A stretch of 21,966 nt of DNA, taken from Emmonsiellopsis sp. PD_33 (taxonomy: Eukaryota; Ascomycota; Eurotiomycetes; Onygenales; Ajellomycetaceae). The stretch's first letter is position 1. Every line of letters begins with the position of its first letter. The position numbers were made by a program, and so were the translations under genes. The DNA lies in NCBI GenBank assembly GCA_032988165.1, contig JANTQF010000476.1, positions 1-21,966 on the forward strand, given 5' to 3'. Of the stretch, positions 11,565-20,011 are shown in pieces. The notes under the pieces were generated by a model, which had not been told where the DNA came from, did not search any database, and worked only from the letters and a program-made list of their open reading frames with translations.

Positions 11565-11590
11565 CAGCATCAAGGTTAGTTTCAATTCCT
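11565..11590 (+). promoter_or_regulatory. conserved possible 5' UTR splice donor before psi3
   Basis: CATCAAG|GTTAGT, followed by TCAATTCCTCC, lies about 150 bp before the psi3 ATG. The flank of psi4 has the matching CATCAAG|GTCAGT with donor at 13613, about 140 bp before its start. Conservation of a donor-like word at the same distance suggests a 5' UTR intron in the ancestral gene. The acceptor is not certain. Confidence 0.35.
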
Positions 11591-11727
11591 CCATGCATAG
11601 CTTTTCATTTTTTCTTTCAACTCCTCCAACACACAGCTAGCCTAACACTCCTTGCATAGCTACCTCACATGTCTCATCATTCTTCTTACTGCATCTTGCC
11701 ATCTGCATATCAATTCTACTACTCATA

Positions 11728-13198
11728 ATGTCTGATTTCCATGTCACCCAACCCTCTCACTCTGTCAGCCCCATTGAATGCCTCAATCATAACTGTATTC
11801 TCCTTATCTTTTGCTACATTTTGTGTAGTGAACTCTACAGCCTCAAACTCATCAACAATGAGTGGAACAAATATGTCACAGCATGGATCACTGAGCATGG
11901 TTGATGATACCACTGGCCCAAGTTGAAAGACTTACTCATGTTTGTCACACTCAAATCCAGGGTTATACCATATAATAATCTTTATACATTATCTATCTAC
12001 CCTTTTTATACTTCCTACTACTAACTTTCATATTCCTATCAGGCAAGTCAATTCATAACTTCTCCAAGGGCAAGGCAACTCTTGTCTGAAATCTCCTTGG
12101 TGCATCATACTTTGCAACAGCAGGTGACTACCTGGTCTGGCTTGATAATGCTAGTGTTCATTGGTAAACAGTCCATAGTCTCAAACTTAGTTCATCAATC
12201 CAGCTTTCATTGCCTCACTTTGCCCATCATACTTGAAACAAAGTCTTTATTAATGCTACTGATGTCTGCTGTGTCTTTTCACCTGCTTTGGAACCTAGAT
12301 ATGTCTCTGCATCAGCTCCACCTTTCTTCTCTATACTGATAAATACTTTGCTCAACAATTCATCCACAGGACATTTATCCAACCCCTGATGGGAGGGGAA
12401 CCCTGGTCTCTGCCACCACACCAGACTCCCTTTCTAATTGGAAAAAATAAGCTTTACACCTGTTCACTGCTGCCATTAACTATGTCAGCCTATAATCTTG
12501 AATTCAGCAGTCTGGTTTACTCACAGCCAATTCCACAAGCCAAGGCATGATGCCATTCCTTTGCAAGATATCCCAGTGCCATAGAGCTTACCCTCTGCAA
12601 TGGCTCTGAATGTATGATATACTCAGAGTTCTATCATGACTTGCCTGGATCCAATGTTTCCAGCATATCCCATCTTAAGATTGTTGACCCTTCCAATGGT
12701 CAAGTACTACAAGAGTTTTCTCAGTAGTGCTTCCCATCCTGCTCCTATGTGTGACCAGGATCAAATGGGGGGTTTCTTTTCATTGGATGAACAGGTCATA
12801 ATGAGGTAAACACAATCCTTATTCAGACATTTTTACCACAGAGTGATGGGACCTTTACCATACACTGAACAGATCTTCTCAAAATACATAAATCATCCCA
12901 AAACCTCAAGGCAGTATGTGTTCATCCATCTCTCCACCTCACTATAGGATCTCTGGAATCTGCAATCCACTGTTTCATTCCCACTCTAGCTCCTAGTGGC
13001 TTGTTGTGGGGGGCAAATTCTCCATTGTGGCAATCAATTGATTTATTATTTGCTCTGAAAGATCCCCAACTTACTACCAGCTCTGCAGAGCATCCTGCTC
13101 ATATTGCTGATATCCAAATAACCCCCCAAGGAACCATTTGGATAATTGCAGACACACCCCCAAATATGCCACCCCAGGTTTCAATCTTTGACTTTTAA
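11728..13198 (+). pseudogene. psi3: F-box family pseudogene, full length, most stops
   Basis: Exon 1 is 11728-11961: start MSDFHV, F-box region IECLNHNCILLIFCYILC and LKLINNEWNKYVTAW, then ITEHG, two adjacent TGA codons (11902, 11905), and YHWPKLK. Sister copies read EHGW here, so the first TGA replaces Trp. One base is missing near 11955 relative to psi8. Intron 1 is 11962-12042 (TACTAAC branch). Exon 2 is 12043-12298 with NFSKGKATL, FATAGDYLVWLD and INATDVCCVF; stops are TGA 12087, TAA 12165 (a Gln in psi1) and TGA 12234. The phase-2 donor at 12299 reads ATATGT instead of GTATGT, so this splice site is itself mutated. Exon 3 is 12370-13198 (LIGKNKLYTC, MSAYNLE, LKIVDPSNGQVLQEFSQ, TFLPQSDGTF, final VSIFDF); stops are TGA 12548, 12752, 12788, 12866 and TAG 12725. 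Ten premature stops in all. Confidence 0.78.
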
Positions 13199-13752
13199 AA
13201 CACTAAGTTCCATATTTTATAGAACACAGTATTTTGTGCTATATCTCTCTATTTCCCTTCTTCTTTGTTACTCTCCAACTCTTATACTTTATAAGATCTA
13301 ATATCTCCTGCTATGCCTTTCTATTTTTTTTTTCCCTTATGTTTACTCATTTTATTATCTCCATGGGCCAAGACTAATTTAGCTTTGAGCAAGCAGCAGC
13401 AGAGGAGGACATCATCATGTTAGTGATTATGGTAACTATCTAATTTCTTTGTTTTCTTTTCCCATCTAGTAGTGAGTTCTTATATTATGTAAGTGCTGTT
13501 TGCAGCTGGTTAACAAAGCAGCCTAAGTTACTAGGTTACCAAAAGAACACAGCTGTTGCCCACACCCTCCCTCCATCTACAACCATTAATGTTTAACATT
13601 GCCATCATCAAGGTCAGTATCAATTCCTCTCCTCCTAGCTTCATATATTTTGTTCTATCAGATAAGTTCACATTCAGGCTAATAATCTTTAGTTCATTAT
13701 TCTACCCATTTCCTTGTCCTGCCTTTCTGCTGCCATATCCAACTTATCATGT
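13199..13752. other. intergenic with conserved 5' flank of psi4
   Basis: The first ~240 bp has no recognisable content and no copy of the hairpin. From ~13468 onward the sequence matches the flank of psi5 (15597-15758): TATATTATG (candidate TATA-like), then GTTAACAAAGCAG, and later a 20 bp identical stretch at 13675-13694. The word AACACAGCTGT and the CATCAAGGTCAGT donor-like site at 13613 match the flank of psi3. This is therefore the family's promoter and 5' UTR region. Exact elements are not resolved. Confidence 0.45.
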
Positions 13753-15215
13753 ATGATGTCAGATATTTGCACAGCAGCACCAGCTCTGCATCCCATCAGC
13801 TTAATTACCTGTTTGGATAAGGACTGTTTTCTTCTCATCCTTCACCATCTCATGCTGAGTGATATCCACCACTTCAGACTTGTCAGCCATTCATTCAATG
13901 CATACACCACCTCATGGATCCAGGACCATGGCTGGAGGTATCATTGCACCCAGTTTATATCCTCCCCCCTACTCCCTTCACCAGAAGTCAGACTCAAGCA
14001 ATATACCACTCTGGGTATGTGATTTATTTATTTGCTCTTTTTTATATTTACTGATACTGACTTTCTTATTTATCTTATACTAGCCAAGTTGCTCATCAAC
14101 TTTTCCAAGGGAAATGAAACTATTTTACAAAAATATTCAGGAGCTTTCCTGTTTGCAGTAGCAGGCTGTTACATAGCCTGGGTAGCTGGCAGTAGGTTAT
14201 ATTGATAAATGCTTGATGATGTTACCTTCAGTTCACTGACTCAGATTCAACCCTATTCATGCTTTTCTCCTATAATAAGCAAAGTTCTCATCAACACTAC
14301 TGATGTTCTGTGCCTTTACCTACATACTTCTTACCCTATTCATCCCCAGTATGACCTCCAAATCCCTCATTTTACTCATCAGTACTTCACTAATAATGTC
14401 TACCCAGAACAGTCATTTAATCTCTTGCAGGGGGCCAAGTATGATCTGTGCAAAATCAGATTCCATACCTGATTGGGAGGAATAAACTTTATACATGCAC
14501 ATTTGAGCTGCCTACCATGTCAGCATATAATCTTGAATCTGGCTGTCTTATTTACTCATGCATAATATCAGAACCAAACAGACTGTCCTTTGAGTCTGCA
14601 ACATCCATTGAGCTTATCCTACTCAATGGCTCTGAATGGATCATTCAATCATACTCCATCTTCTTCAGGTCACCTTAAATGAGTCATACTATATCTATTA
14701 GCCTCAAAATTGTGAACCCTTCCAGTGGTGATGTTCTCCAGCATTTCTACCAGTCATGGTCTTTCTCCTCATATGTCAAAGCAGCCTTTCATGGGGGATT
14801 CATGTTTATCAGCCAACTCTCTTCTATCCAAACCCTGATGATTATTGAAACATTTTTACTGCAGAGTAATGATATCTTTATCAAACACCAAACAGACACC
14901 ATTCATCTACACAATTTACCCTTGAAATGCCTTTTCATTCACCTATCCCTCTGTCTTGCTATCAGATTTTTGGGTTCTCTAACCTACTACTGCATTCTCT
15001 GGCTGTCTATCAATCATCAACTGCACAAACAGGTCAGTAATGAGTTTGAGGTCTTGATTGACACAATCTTTAAACTGGACTCCTTCCAACTTATTATAGG
15101 CTTTTCAAAGCACAGCAATCTTACCTCTCACATCCAAATAATGCCTGAAGGGACAATCTGTGCAGTTTGTCCCACAACATTTCCACACTAACAGGTTGTG
15201 CTCTGGGACTTTTAA
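13753..15215 (+). pseudogene. psi4: F-box family pseudogene, full length
   Basis: Exon 1 (13753-14014) starts MMSDICTAAP and has an F-box (CLDKDCFLLILHHLMLSDIH, FRLVSHSFNAY) followed by TTSWIQDHGWRYH. Intron 1 is 14015-14083, phase 1 (GTATGTG donor, CTGAC branch, CTAG acceptor). Exon 2 is 14084-14348 (LINFSKGNETIL, FAVAGCYIAWVAGSRLY). TGA 14203 and TAA 14206 fall where sister copies have Trp-Gln or Trp-Arg. Intron 2 is 14349-14430, phase 2. Exon 3 follows with one extra base relative to the family frame, a TGA at 14442 (Trp of the WS motif), then YLIGRNKLYTC, MSAYNLESGCLIYS, LKIVNPSSGDVLQHFYQSW and ETFLLQSNDIF. Further stops are TAA 14676 and 15189. The true end is TAA 15213 after VVLWDF. Closest relative in the window is psi5, immediately downstream. 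Confidence 0.78.
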
Positions 15216-15779
15216 ATCTGCTGTTTTTCTTTTGTCTCCTACAATTCATATGGTATAGTATCTTATCATATATCTTTCTATTTGCTGTTTACTACAGTCC
15301 ATGTTTTTTACCATCTAACTGTGGCCCTGTGCAGGGTTTTCCTCATCTGATTAGGCATGTCAATTGTGCATTTCATTACTCAATACTCTTTCAAATCCTA
15401 TTATTATTTTACCAGATATTTCTCTTTGTTGTTGTTATTTCTCTCTTCTGCTTTCATCTTATGTTCTGATACCCTAATTACTTAGGGTCTATCTTTAAGC
15501 TACCTCATATTCTAATGCTGCCCACTTTTCCCATTTTCATCCTCTTTATGCCCAAGTAAACTCCTATCTGCATGCTGCTCATCTTCTGCACCACAGATTG
15601 GTTCCTATATTATGCATGCCTTACATGTAGCCAGTTAACAAAGCAGGGCTATTAGTATACTGAAAAACAACACAATCATTGCCTAGTAGGTCTTTAGATT
15701 TTCTCTTCTTCTGCTATTATTCAAGCTAAGTACACTGCCAGGCTAATAATCTTTAGTTATTTTAAATACCTAACTTGGG
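15216..15779. other. intergenic: 3' flank of psi4 and 5' flank of psi5
   Basis: Holds hairpin H2 and then sequence matching the flank before psi4 (TATATTATG, GTTAACAAAGCAG, and the exact 20 bp at 15739-15758). After that word the match stops. A ~20 bp AT-rich filler (15759-15778) leads straight into exon 3 of psi5. An open frame at 15167-15469 starts inside psi4 and is low-complexity hydrophobic sequence. I do not call it a gene. Confidence 0.6.
15471..15488. other. conserved hairpin, copy H2 (downstream of psi4)
   Basis: ACCCTAA, loop TTAC, TTAGGGT: a perfect 7 bp stem, 256 bp past the psi4 terminal stop. Compared with H1, the third stem pair is C-G instead of A-T, a two-sided compensatory change. 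The change also makes each arm spell the telomere repeat. Flanks CTGAT and CTATCTTTAA are conserved. Confidence 0.7.
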
Positions 15780-16484
15780 CTGCCAACCATGTCTGCATAT
15801 GATCTCAAATCTGGCCATTGTATCTACTCATGCTTAATGCCCAAAGTGAGGGCATGGTACTTTGAATTTGAAAGAGTTTCCAGGGTAATTGAGCTTATTC
15901 TACCCAACAGCTCTGAACAGACCATCCATTCAGAGTTCTACATCAGGTCACCTCCAACTGAGGTCATCAGCCTCAGGGTTTTGTACTCTTCTAGTAGTGA
16001 AGCCCTGCAGCAATTCTACCAGCCATGGTCTTCCTCCTCCTATGTGCAGGAAGCATTGAGTGGGGGATTCACATTTATTGGACAATCATCTTCCATCCAA
16101 TCCTTAATGCTTATCAAAACATTTTTACCACAGGGTGATGGCATCTTTATCAAACACCAAACAGACACCATTCATCTACATGATTTATTCTTGAAATACC
16201 TTTCCATTTACCCATCCCTCTGTCTTGCTGTTGGATCTTTGGATTCTGTAACTCACTCCTTTGTTCTCCATCAATATATTAATCACTAACTTCATAAATA
16301 GGTCACTGATGATTTAGGCATCTTAATTGACTCAATGTTCTACCTGGACTCCATCCAACCCATTATGGGCTTTTCAAACCACTGTGATCTTATACCTGAC
16401 ATTCAGATAACACCCTGAGGTACAATCTGGGTAATCACAGGTGCATCATATCCACACTCCCATGTTTTCCTCTTTGACTTTTAA
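15780..16484 (+). pseudogene. psi5: exon-3-only family pseudogene
   Basis: Begins at the exon 3 motif MSAYDLKSGHCIYS (ATG 15789) and continues with IELILPNSSEQTIHSE, LRVLYSSSSEALQQFYQPW, SSSSYVQEALSGGFTFIG, IKTFLPQGDGIFIKHQTD and final HVFLFDF. Relative to psi4, about 0.8 kb covering the F-box, exon 2 and the start of exon 3 is missing. The breakpoint is visible because 15739-15758 equals 13675-13694 of the psi4 flank. Premature stops are TAA 16287 and TAG 16299, where psi4 reads CAA and CAG, and TGA 16416, where psi4 has GAA and psi3 CAA. The open frame from 15789 to 16286 is the longest surviving one in the family and would encode a 166-residue fragment. Whether it is expressed cannot be told. 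Confidence 0.78.
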
Positions 16485-16940
16485 ACCCATCTTTCTTTTT
16501 TTTTTTTTTAATAGTTCATATGGCAATTCTGCCTGGGACATCTTTCCATCTTATGTTGACCATGTTATCAAAGCACACTGAATGTCTTTATTTCCCCTGT
16601 CCCCTTCCAGCAATGTGGTCTGTCACACTAAATCAATGAAGAGTTTGATCCCAAGTGTGGGCAAAAAAAAAAAAAAAAACTGAGTATAGTAAATTATTAC
16701 ATTAACCCATCATAGCACCCATTATGCACAATTTTGGTGCTTTGTTCTTTTCCTTCTCCTATTCCCCATGGTTTATGTCACTGAAAATAGCAGGCAACCA
16801 AAATCACCCATGCTCAGCAACCCAGGCCAGGGCTTGCATTTTGTGTTATGCACTGCATCTATTTTGACCTTGATATGAGCAGATATTGTCATGGTTTCAC
16901 TGCCATGGTTAAAATTTGCCTTACTACATAAGTCTAATGA
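16485..16940. other. intergenic; T-run, A-run and 5' flank of psi6
   Basis: A run of ~14 T at 16496-16509 and a run of 17 A at 16663-16679 bracket ~150 bp of unique sequence. From ~16779 (ACTGAAAATAGCA) to ~16910 the sequence matches the flank before psi7 (17668-17795), with shared words CTTGYRTTKTGTTA and CACTGCATCTA. The match breaks before exon 1, so the F-box exon of psi6 has been deleted. Confidence 0.55.
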
Positions 16941-17452
16941 GATTCTTAGCTCACACATTCTATTATTTCTCCTGCAGCACAGTCATTATGAAACAATCAT
17001 TCCACAATGATTTCAACTTCAAACTATCCATAGCTGGTAGTTATATGGCATGAATTGAAGATTGCAAGGTCTACTGCCAATATGTTTATCATTCTATCTT
17101 GAGCCTGCACTATCAGGTCTTTTGCCCCTTTAACCTTATCCTACCATCCACATGAATAATACAGGTCTCTTATGCATCTCCAATCATCAGAGGTTTATTA
17201 AATCCCCCCAATCTATACATTATTGCAACAACTAGCTAACCATCAGTCCCCCTTCCCTCTCCCAGACCTGAAGCTCTGTTAACTATAACTGTCAACTGAT
17301 ACTATTTCCTAGCCCCCCCACAATCCATTAGAGGTTTATCATTCCTAATCTGCTGTCTTCTTGACATCCAAGTTTCTGATGATGGAACAGTCAGGGTCAT
17401 AGCTGATACTCCAACCTCATGCAGCTCTTATACTGTGTTGTTCCAATTTTAA
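16941..17452 (+). pseudogene. psi6: chimeric, internally deleted family pseudogene
   Basis: Starts at the exon 2 equivalent of psi7 (18258 onward) with no F-box exon before it. It reads FNFKLSIAGSYMA, TGA 17051 (psi7 has Trp here), then IEDCKVYCQYVYHSILSLHY. A frameshift follows, then the family intron 2 donor at 17193 and its CTAAC branch. At about 17266-17274 the psi7-like sequence ends and sequence almost identical to the last ~178 bp of psi2 begins, running to the terminal TAA 17450 (YTVLFQF ending). The TGA at 17297 is the same stop as TGA 10775 of psi2. The front half of exon 3 is thus missing. The 3' flank is also shortened by ~210 bp relative to psi2 before the hairpin. Confidence 0.72.
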
Positions 17453-17936
17453 ATGTGCTTTCTCCTCTGCTTCCCAACACCCTGATACACTAATTGTTTA
17501 GTGTTTATCTTTAAAACATTCTTTATTCTCATAAATCTATCCACTATTACTCTGTTGATCCCCCTTTTGCCCATAACAAGGCTGGATATATTATGATACT
17601 ATATATTAAGGAGACCTCAGTTTATGTACAGTTCCTTTTCATGCTTGCTGCCCCTCCCTGCCATTTTTGCTACTGAAAATAGCAAGGAATAAAATCCTTT
17701 GACCCAGTCAGGTCTTGTGTTGTGTTACTCACTGCATCTAACTTAATCTCAATATGGCCCAACATCACCATGGTTTTGCTGTATTCACTGTTTTTTCTCA
17801 TTCCTAACTACCCAGTCATGAGTTTCTTTCTTTACAGTTATTTCTCCACTGGACCTACATCACACTTCTACTTACACTTTTAATCTTTTTCTCTCTCTTC
17901 ATTTGTTACCTCTCTCTCTTGAACCACCCACAAAAA
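17453..17936. other. intergenic: hairpin H3 and 5' flank of psi7
   Basis: Contains hairpin H3 close to the end of psi6, then a flank matching that of psi6 from ACTGAAAATAGCA (17669). The last ~100 bp before the psi7 ATG is strongly pyrimidine-rich (CTCTCTCTT and similar), as often seen before fungal start sites. No separate gene. Confidence 0.5.
17487..17504. other. conserved hairpin, copy H3 (downstream of psi6)
   Basis: Identical to H1: ACACTAA, TTGT, TTAGTGT, with flanks CTGAT and TTATCTTTAA. It lies only 35 bp past the psi6 stop, because the intervening ~210 bp present after psi2 is deleted here. Confidence 0.7.
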
Positions 17937-19429
17937 ATGCTGCCATTTAGCCCTTCATCTAGTGATACCCAGCAATTAGAACCTTCTACTAAGCATGCCA
18001 ATCCACTTGATTACCTTCCTCCTGAGTGCATGTTCAAAATTCTCAATGACCTTGAACCCTTTAATGTCTACTGCCTCAGCTGGGTCAGTATGTTCTGGAA
18101 TTGCTTTGCCATATTATAGGCTGGGAAGCATGGCTGGCTTTATCACTGGCCTGAATATACTGACTGGTTTACATTCCTGGATGTATCAGCCAAGGGACTA
18201 CAATATCTGCATCTAGGTATGTGCTAATGTTTCATTTTTTCCTTGCAAGGCTGACAGGATCCTTAGCCAACACATTCCATTATTTCTCTCATGGCACAGT
18301 CACTGAGAAGCAATTATTCCCCAATGATATCAGCTTCAAACTATCCATAGGCAGGAGTTATCTAGCCTGGATTGAAGATTGCAAGATCTACTGCCAATAT
18401 GCTTATCATGATATTCTGAGCCTGCACTATGAGATTATTTGCCCCTTTGATATTATCCCCTCCCTCATCATGGTACATGTCAATGATGTGGGTCTTTTGT
18501 GCATCTCTGATTACCAAAGGTTTGTTAAATATCCCCCCAACCTATATATTATCTTGACAACTAGCTAACTATCAGTCCTTCTTCCCTCTCCTGGACTTAG
18601 CATCATCCTTGTTGTCTACCTTCAAACTGGACAGAATTGGTCTTATCCAGCCCCATGGAACACTCCATATTTAATTGGAAAGAACAAGGTGTATACAGTA
18701 GACTTTAATGGCCTCAGTATATCTACATATGACCTTAAATCTAGACACCCCATCTACCAACAAAACAGCACCCTAACTACTATCTACTCTACTCTGGCCA
18801 ATCACACCTTTATCAAGTGCATTCTGCCCAATGGCAGCAAACACCTAGTATATATCAATTCAGGGCCCCTCTTCTCAGCTGATAGTACTGACCCAGTCTG
18901 CAGGATTATCATGCTTGATGCTTTGAATGGAAACACTATTCAGTAATTTCCTGATGACTTGCAACATGATGTGCACATCCATCCTCTGCCTAGCAGTGGA
19001 TTTATACTCATCAGTCTGCTATGTTCCCAATGTTGTATTATAATGCTTACCAAGTTCTTACCCCAGAATGATGGAACTTTTATGCAAGAAGAGATCAATG
19101 CCATTTCCCTATCTGATTTTTCATATCATTTGCCTGCTATTGAGCCATCAACACCTATTCCTACTGTCTTACTTGTCATGCACAACACAGTCTTCTCCTT
19201 GACCCTTCAGGATTTAACTGACAAAGCTGAATATGAAGCTCTCAGACAATCCATCTCCCTGAAGATTGAGTGATTCTTCAAGGCCACCTCCCCCTTTCCT
19301 ATAATCAAACTACAAGACCCTAATCAGTTCTTTGACCATCTTGATGTTCAACTCATTGAATATAAGAGAATGCTAGTGTGAGCTCAACATTTTGGTCAAT
19401 TCTACTCATCTGTACTCTTCTGGTTCTAG
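17937..19429 (+). pseudogene. psi7: F-box family pseudogene, all introns intact
   Basis: The clearest gene model. Exon 1 (17937-18216, the same 280 nt as psi1) starts MLPFSPSSSD and has the best F-box: DYLPPECMFKILNDLEPFNV then LSWVSMFWNCF. TAG 18117 follows, then KHGWLYHWPEYTDW. The intron at 18217-18257 is phase 1 and very short (41 nt). Exon 2 is 18258-18519 (SFKLSIGRSYLAWIEDCKIY, GLLCISDYQ). The intron at 18520-18600 is phase 2 with a CTAAC branch. Exon 3 is 18601-19429: TPYLIGKNKVYTVD, ISTYDLKSRHPIYQQ, IKCILPNGSKHLVYI, TKFLPQNDGTF, final SVLFWF. Premature stops are TAG 18117, TAA 18944, TGA 19271 and 19379. All exons join in frame without indels (~457 codons). The ATG at 17937 is preferred because it opens the F-box frame and equals the psi1 exon length. 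Confidence 0.82.
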
Positions 19430-20011
19430 AGTACTCTTTTCTGCAATTTACAGGTCTATTCTTTTCTGTTCTATAAATGATGCTTTTCTTTCCTTGCTTT
19501 TCTTTCCCTCACAAAGCTTTTATTAGACACTATTAGAAATTGACATTAATAATGGCCTATCCATCTAGCTCTCCTCTAGCAGTATTTATGTTAATCCCAC
19601 TGTTAACATAAACCATCCACTTAGTACCTGCAATGAAAGTTATTTTTTTCCCTTTTTCTTTTCCATCTAGTGGACCTCACCAACCTCCTCTCTCTACTCC
19701 CTCTCCTTCTATTCTAGACTCTGATGCACTAATTGTTTAGTGTTCATCTTTTAACTCTCTATTCTTAATTCTCTTTTTGTTCATTAATACTAAAGTTATC
19801 TCACCCCTTGATTGCCATTCAACATCACACACAATCAGTAAACCACTAATTTTGTTGTTGTATTATTGAAGCAACACAATAATAAACAGCCCAAGTATTG
19901 CCTCCCCTTATCTATCTGGCTTCACTTTTCCTTTTCCCTTGTCTGCTTTGCATCAAACACCCCAAGAACTAACATCCCCCCTCACAGCCAATTCTATTTG
20001 ATACAAATGAA
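19430..20011. other. intergenic: hairpin H4 and 5' flank of psi8
   Basis: Contains hairpin H4 and then the presumed 5' flank of psi8, with a GAAGCAACACAATAATAAACAG stretch distantly like AACAAAGCAG of other flanks. A TGTTAACATAAAC word near 19603 follows GTTAATCCCAC and may be a weak inverted repeat. No gene is supported. Confidence 0.45.
19726..19743. other. conserved hairpin, copy H4 (downstream of psi7)
   Basis: GCACTAA, TTGT, TTAGTGT. The terminal pair is G-T instead of A-T, which is a wobble pair in RNA. It lies 297 bp past the psi7 stop, with flanks CTGAT and TCATCTTTTAA conserved. Confidence 0.68.

Larger units (their letters stand above)
10931..11727. other. intergenic: 3' flank of psi2 and 5' flank of psi3
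   Basis: Contains the conserved hairpin (annotated separately) and then the 5' flank of psi3. From about 11495 the sequence matches the flank before psi4: AACACAGCTGTYTTGC-like words, then CATCAAGGTYAGT followed by TCAATTCCTC. A 17 bp inverted repeat, TCAACTGG-C-CCAGTTGA, lies at 11341-11357. A run of seven G at ~11390 is unusual for this G-poor strand. No independent gene is supported. Confidence 0.55.

Noticed and set aside
15167..15469. 100-codon hydrophobic frame downstream of psi4
   Set aside because: It begins inside the end of psi4 in another frame and is T-rich low-complexity sequence. Apparent membrane segments are a by-product of T richness.
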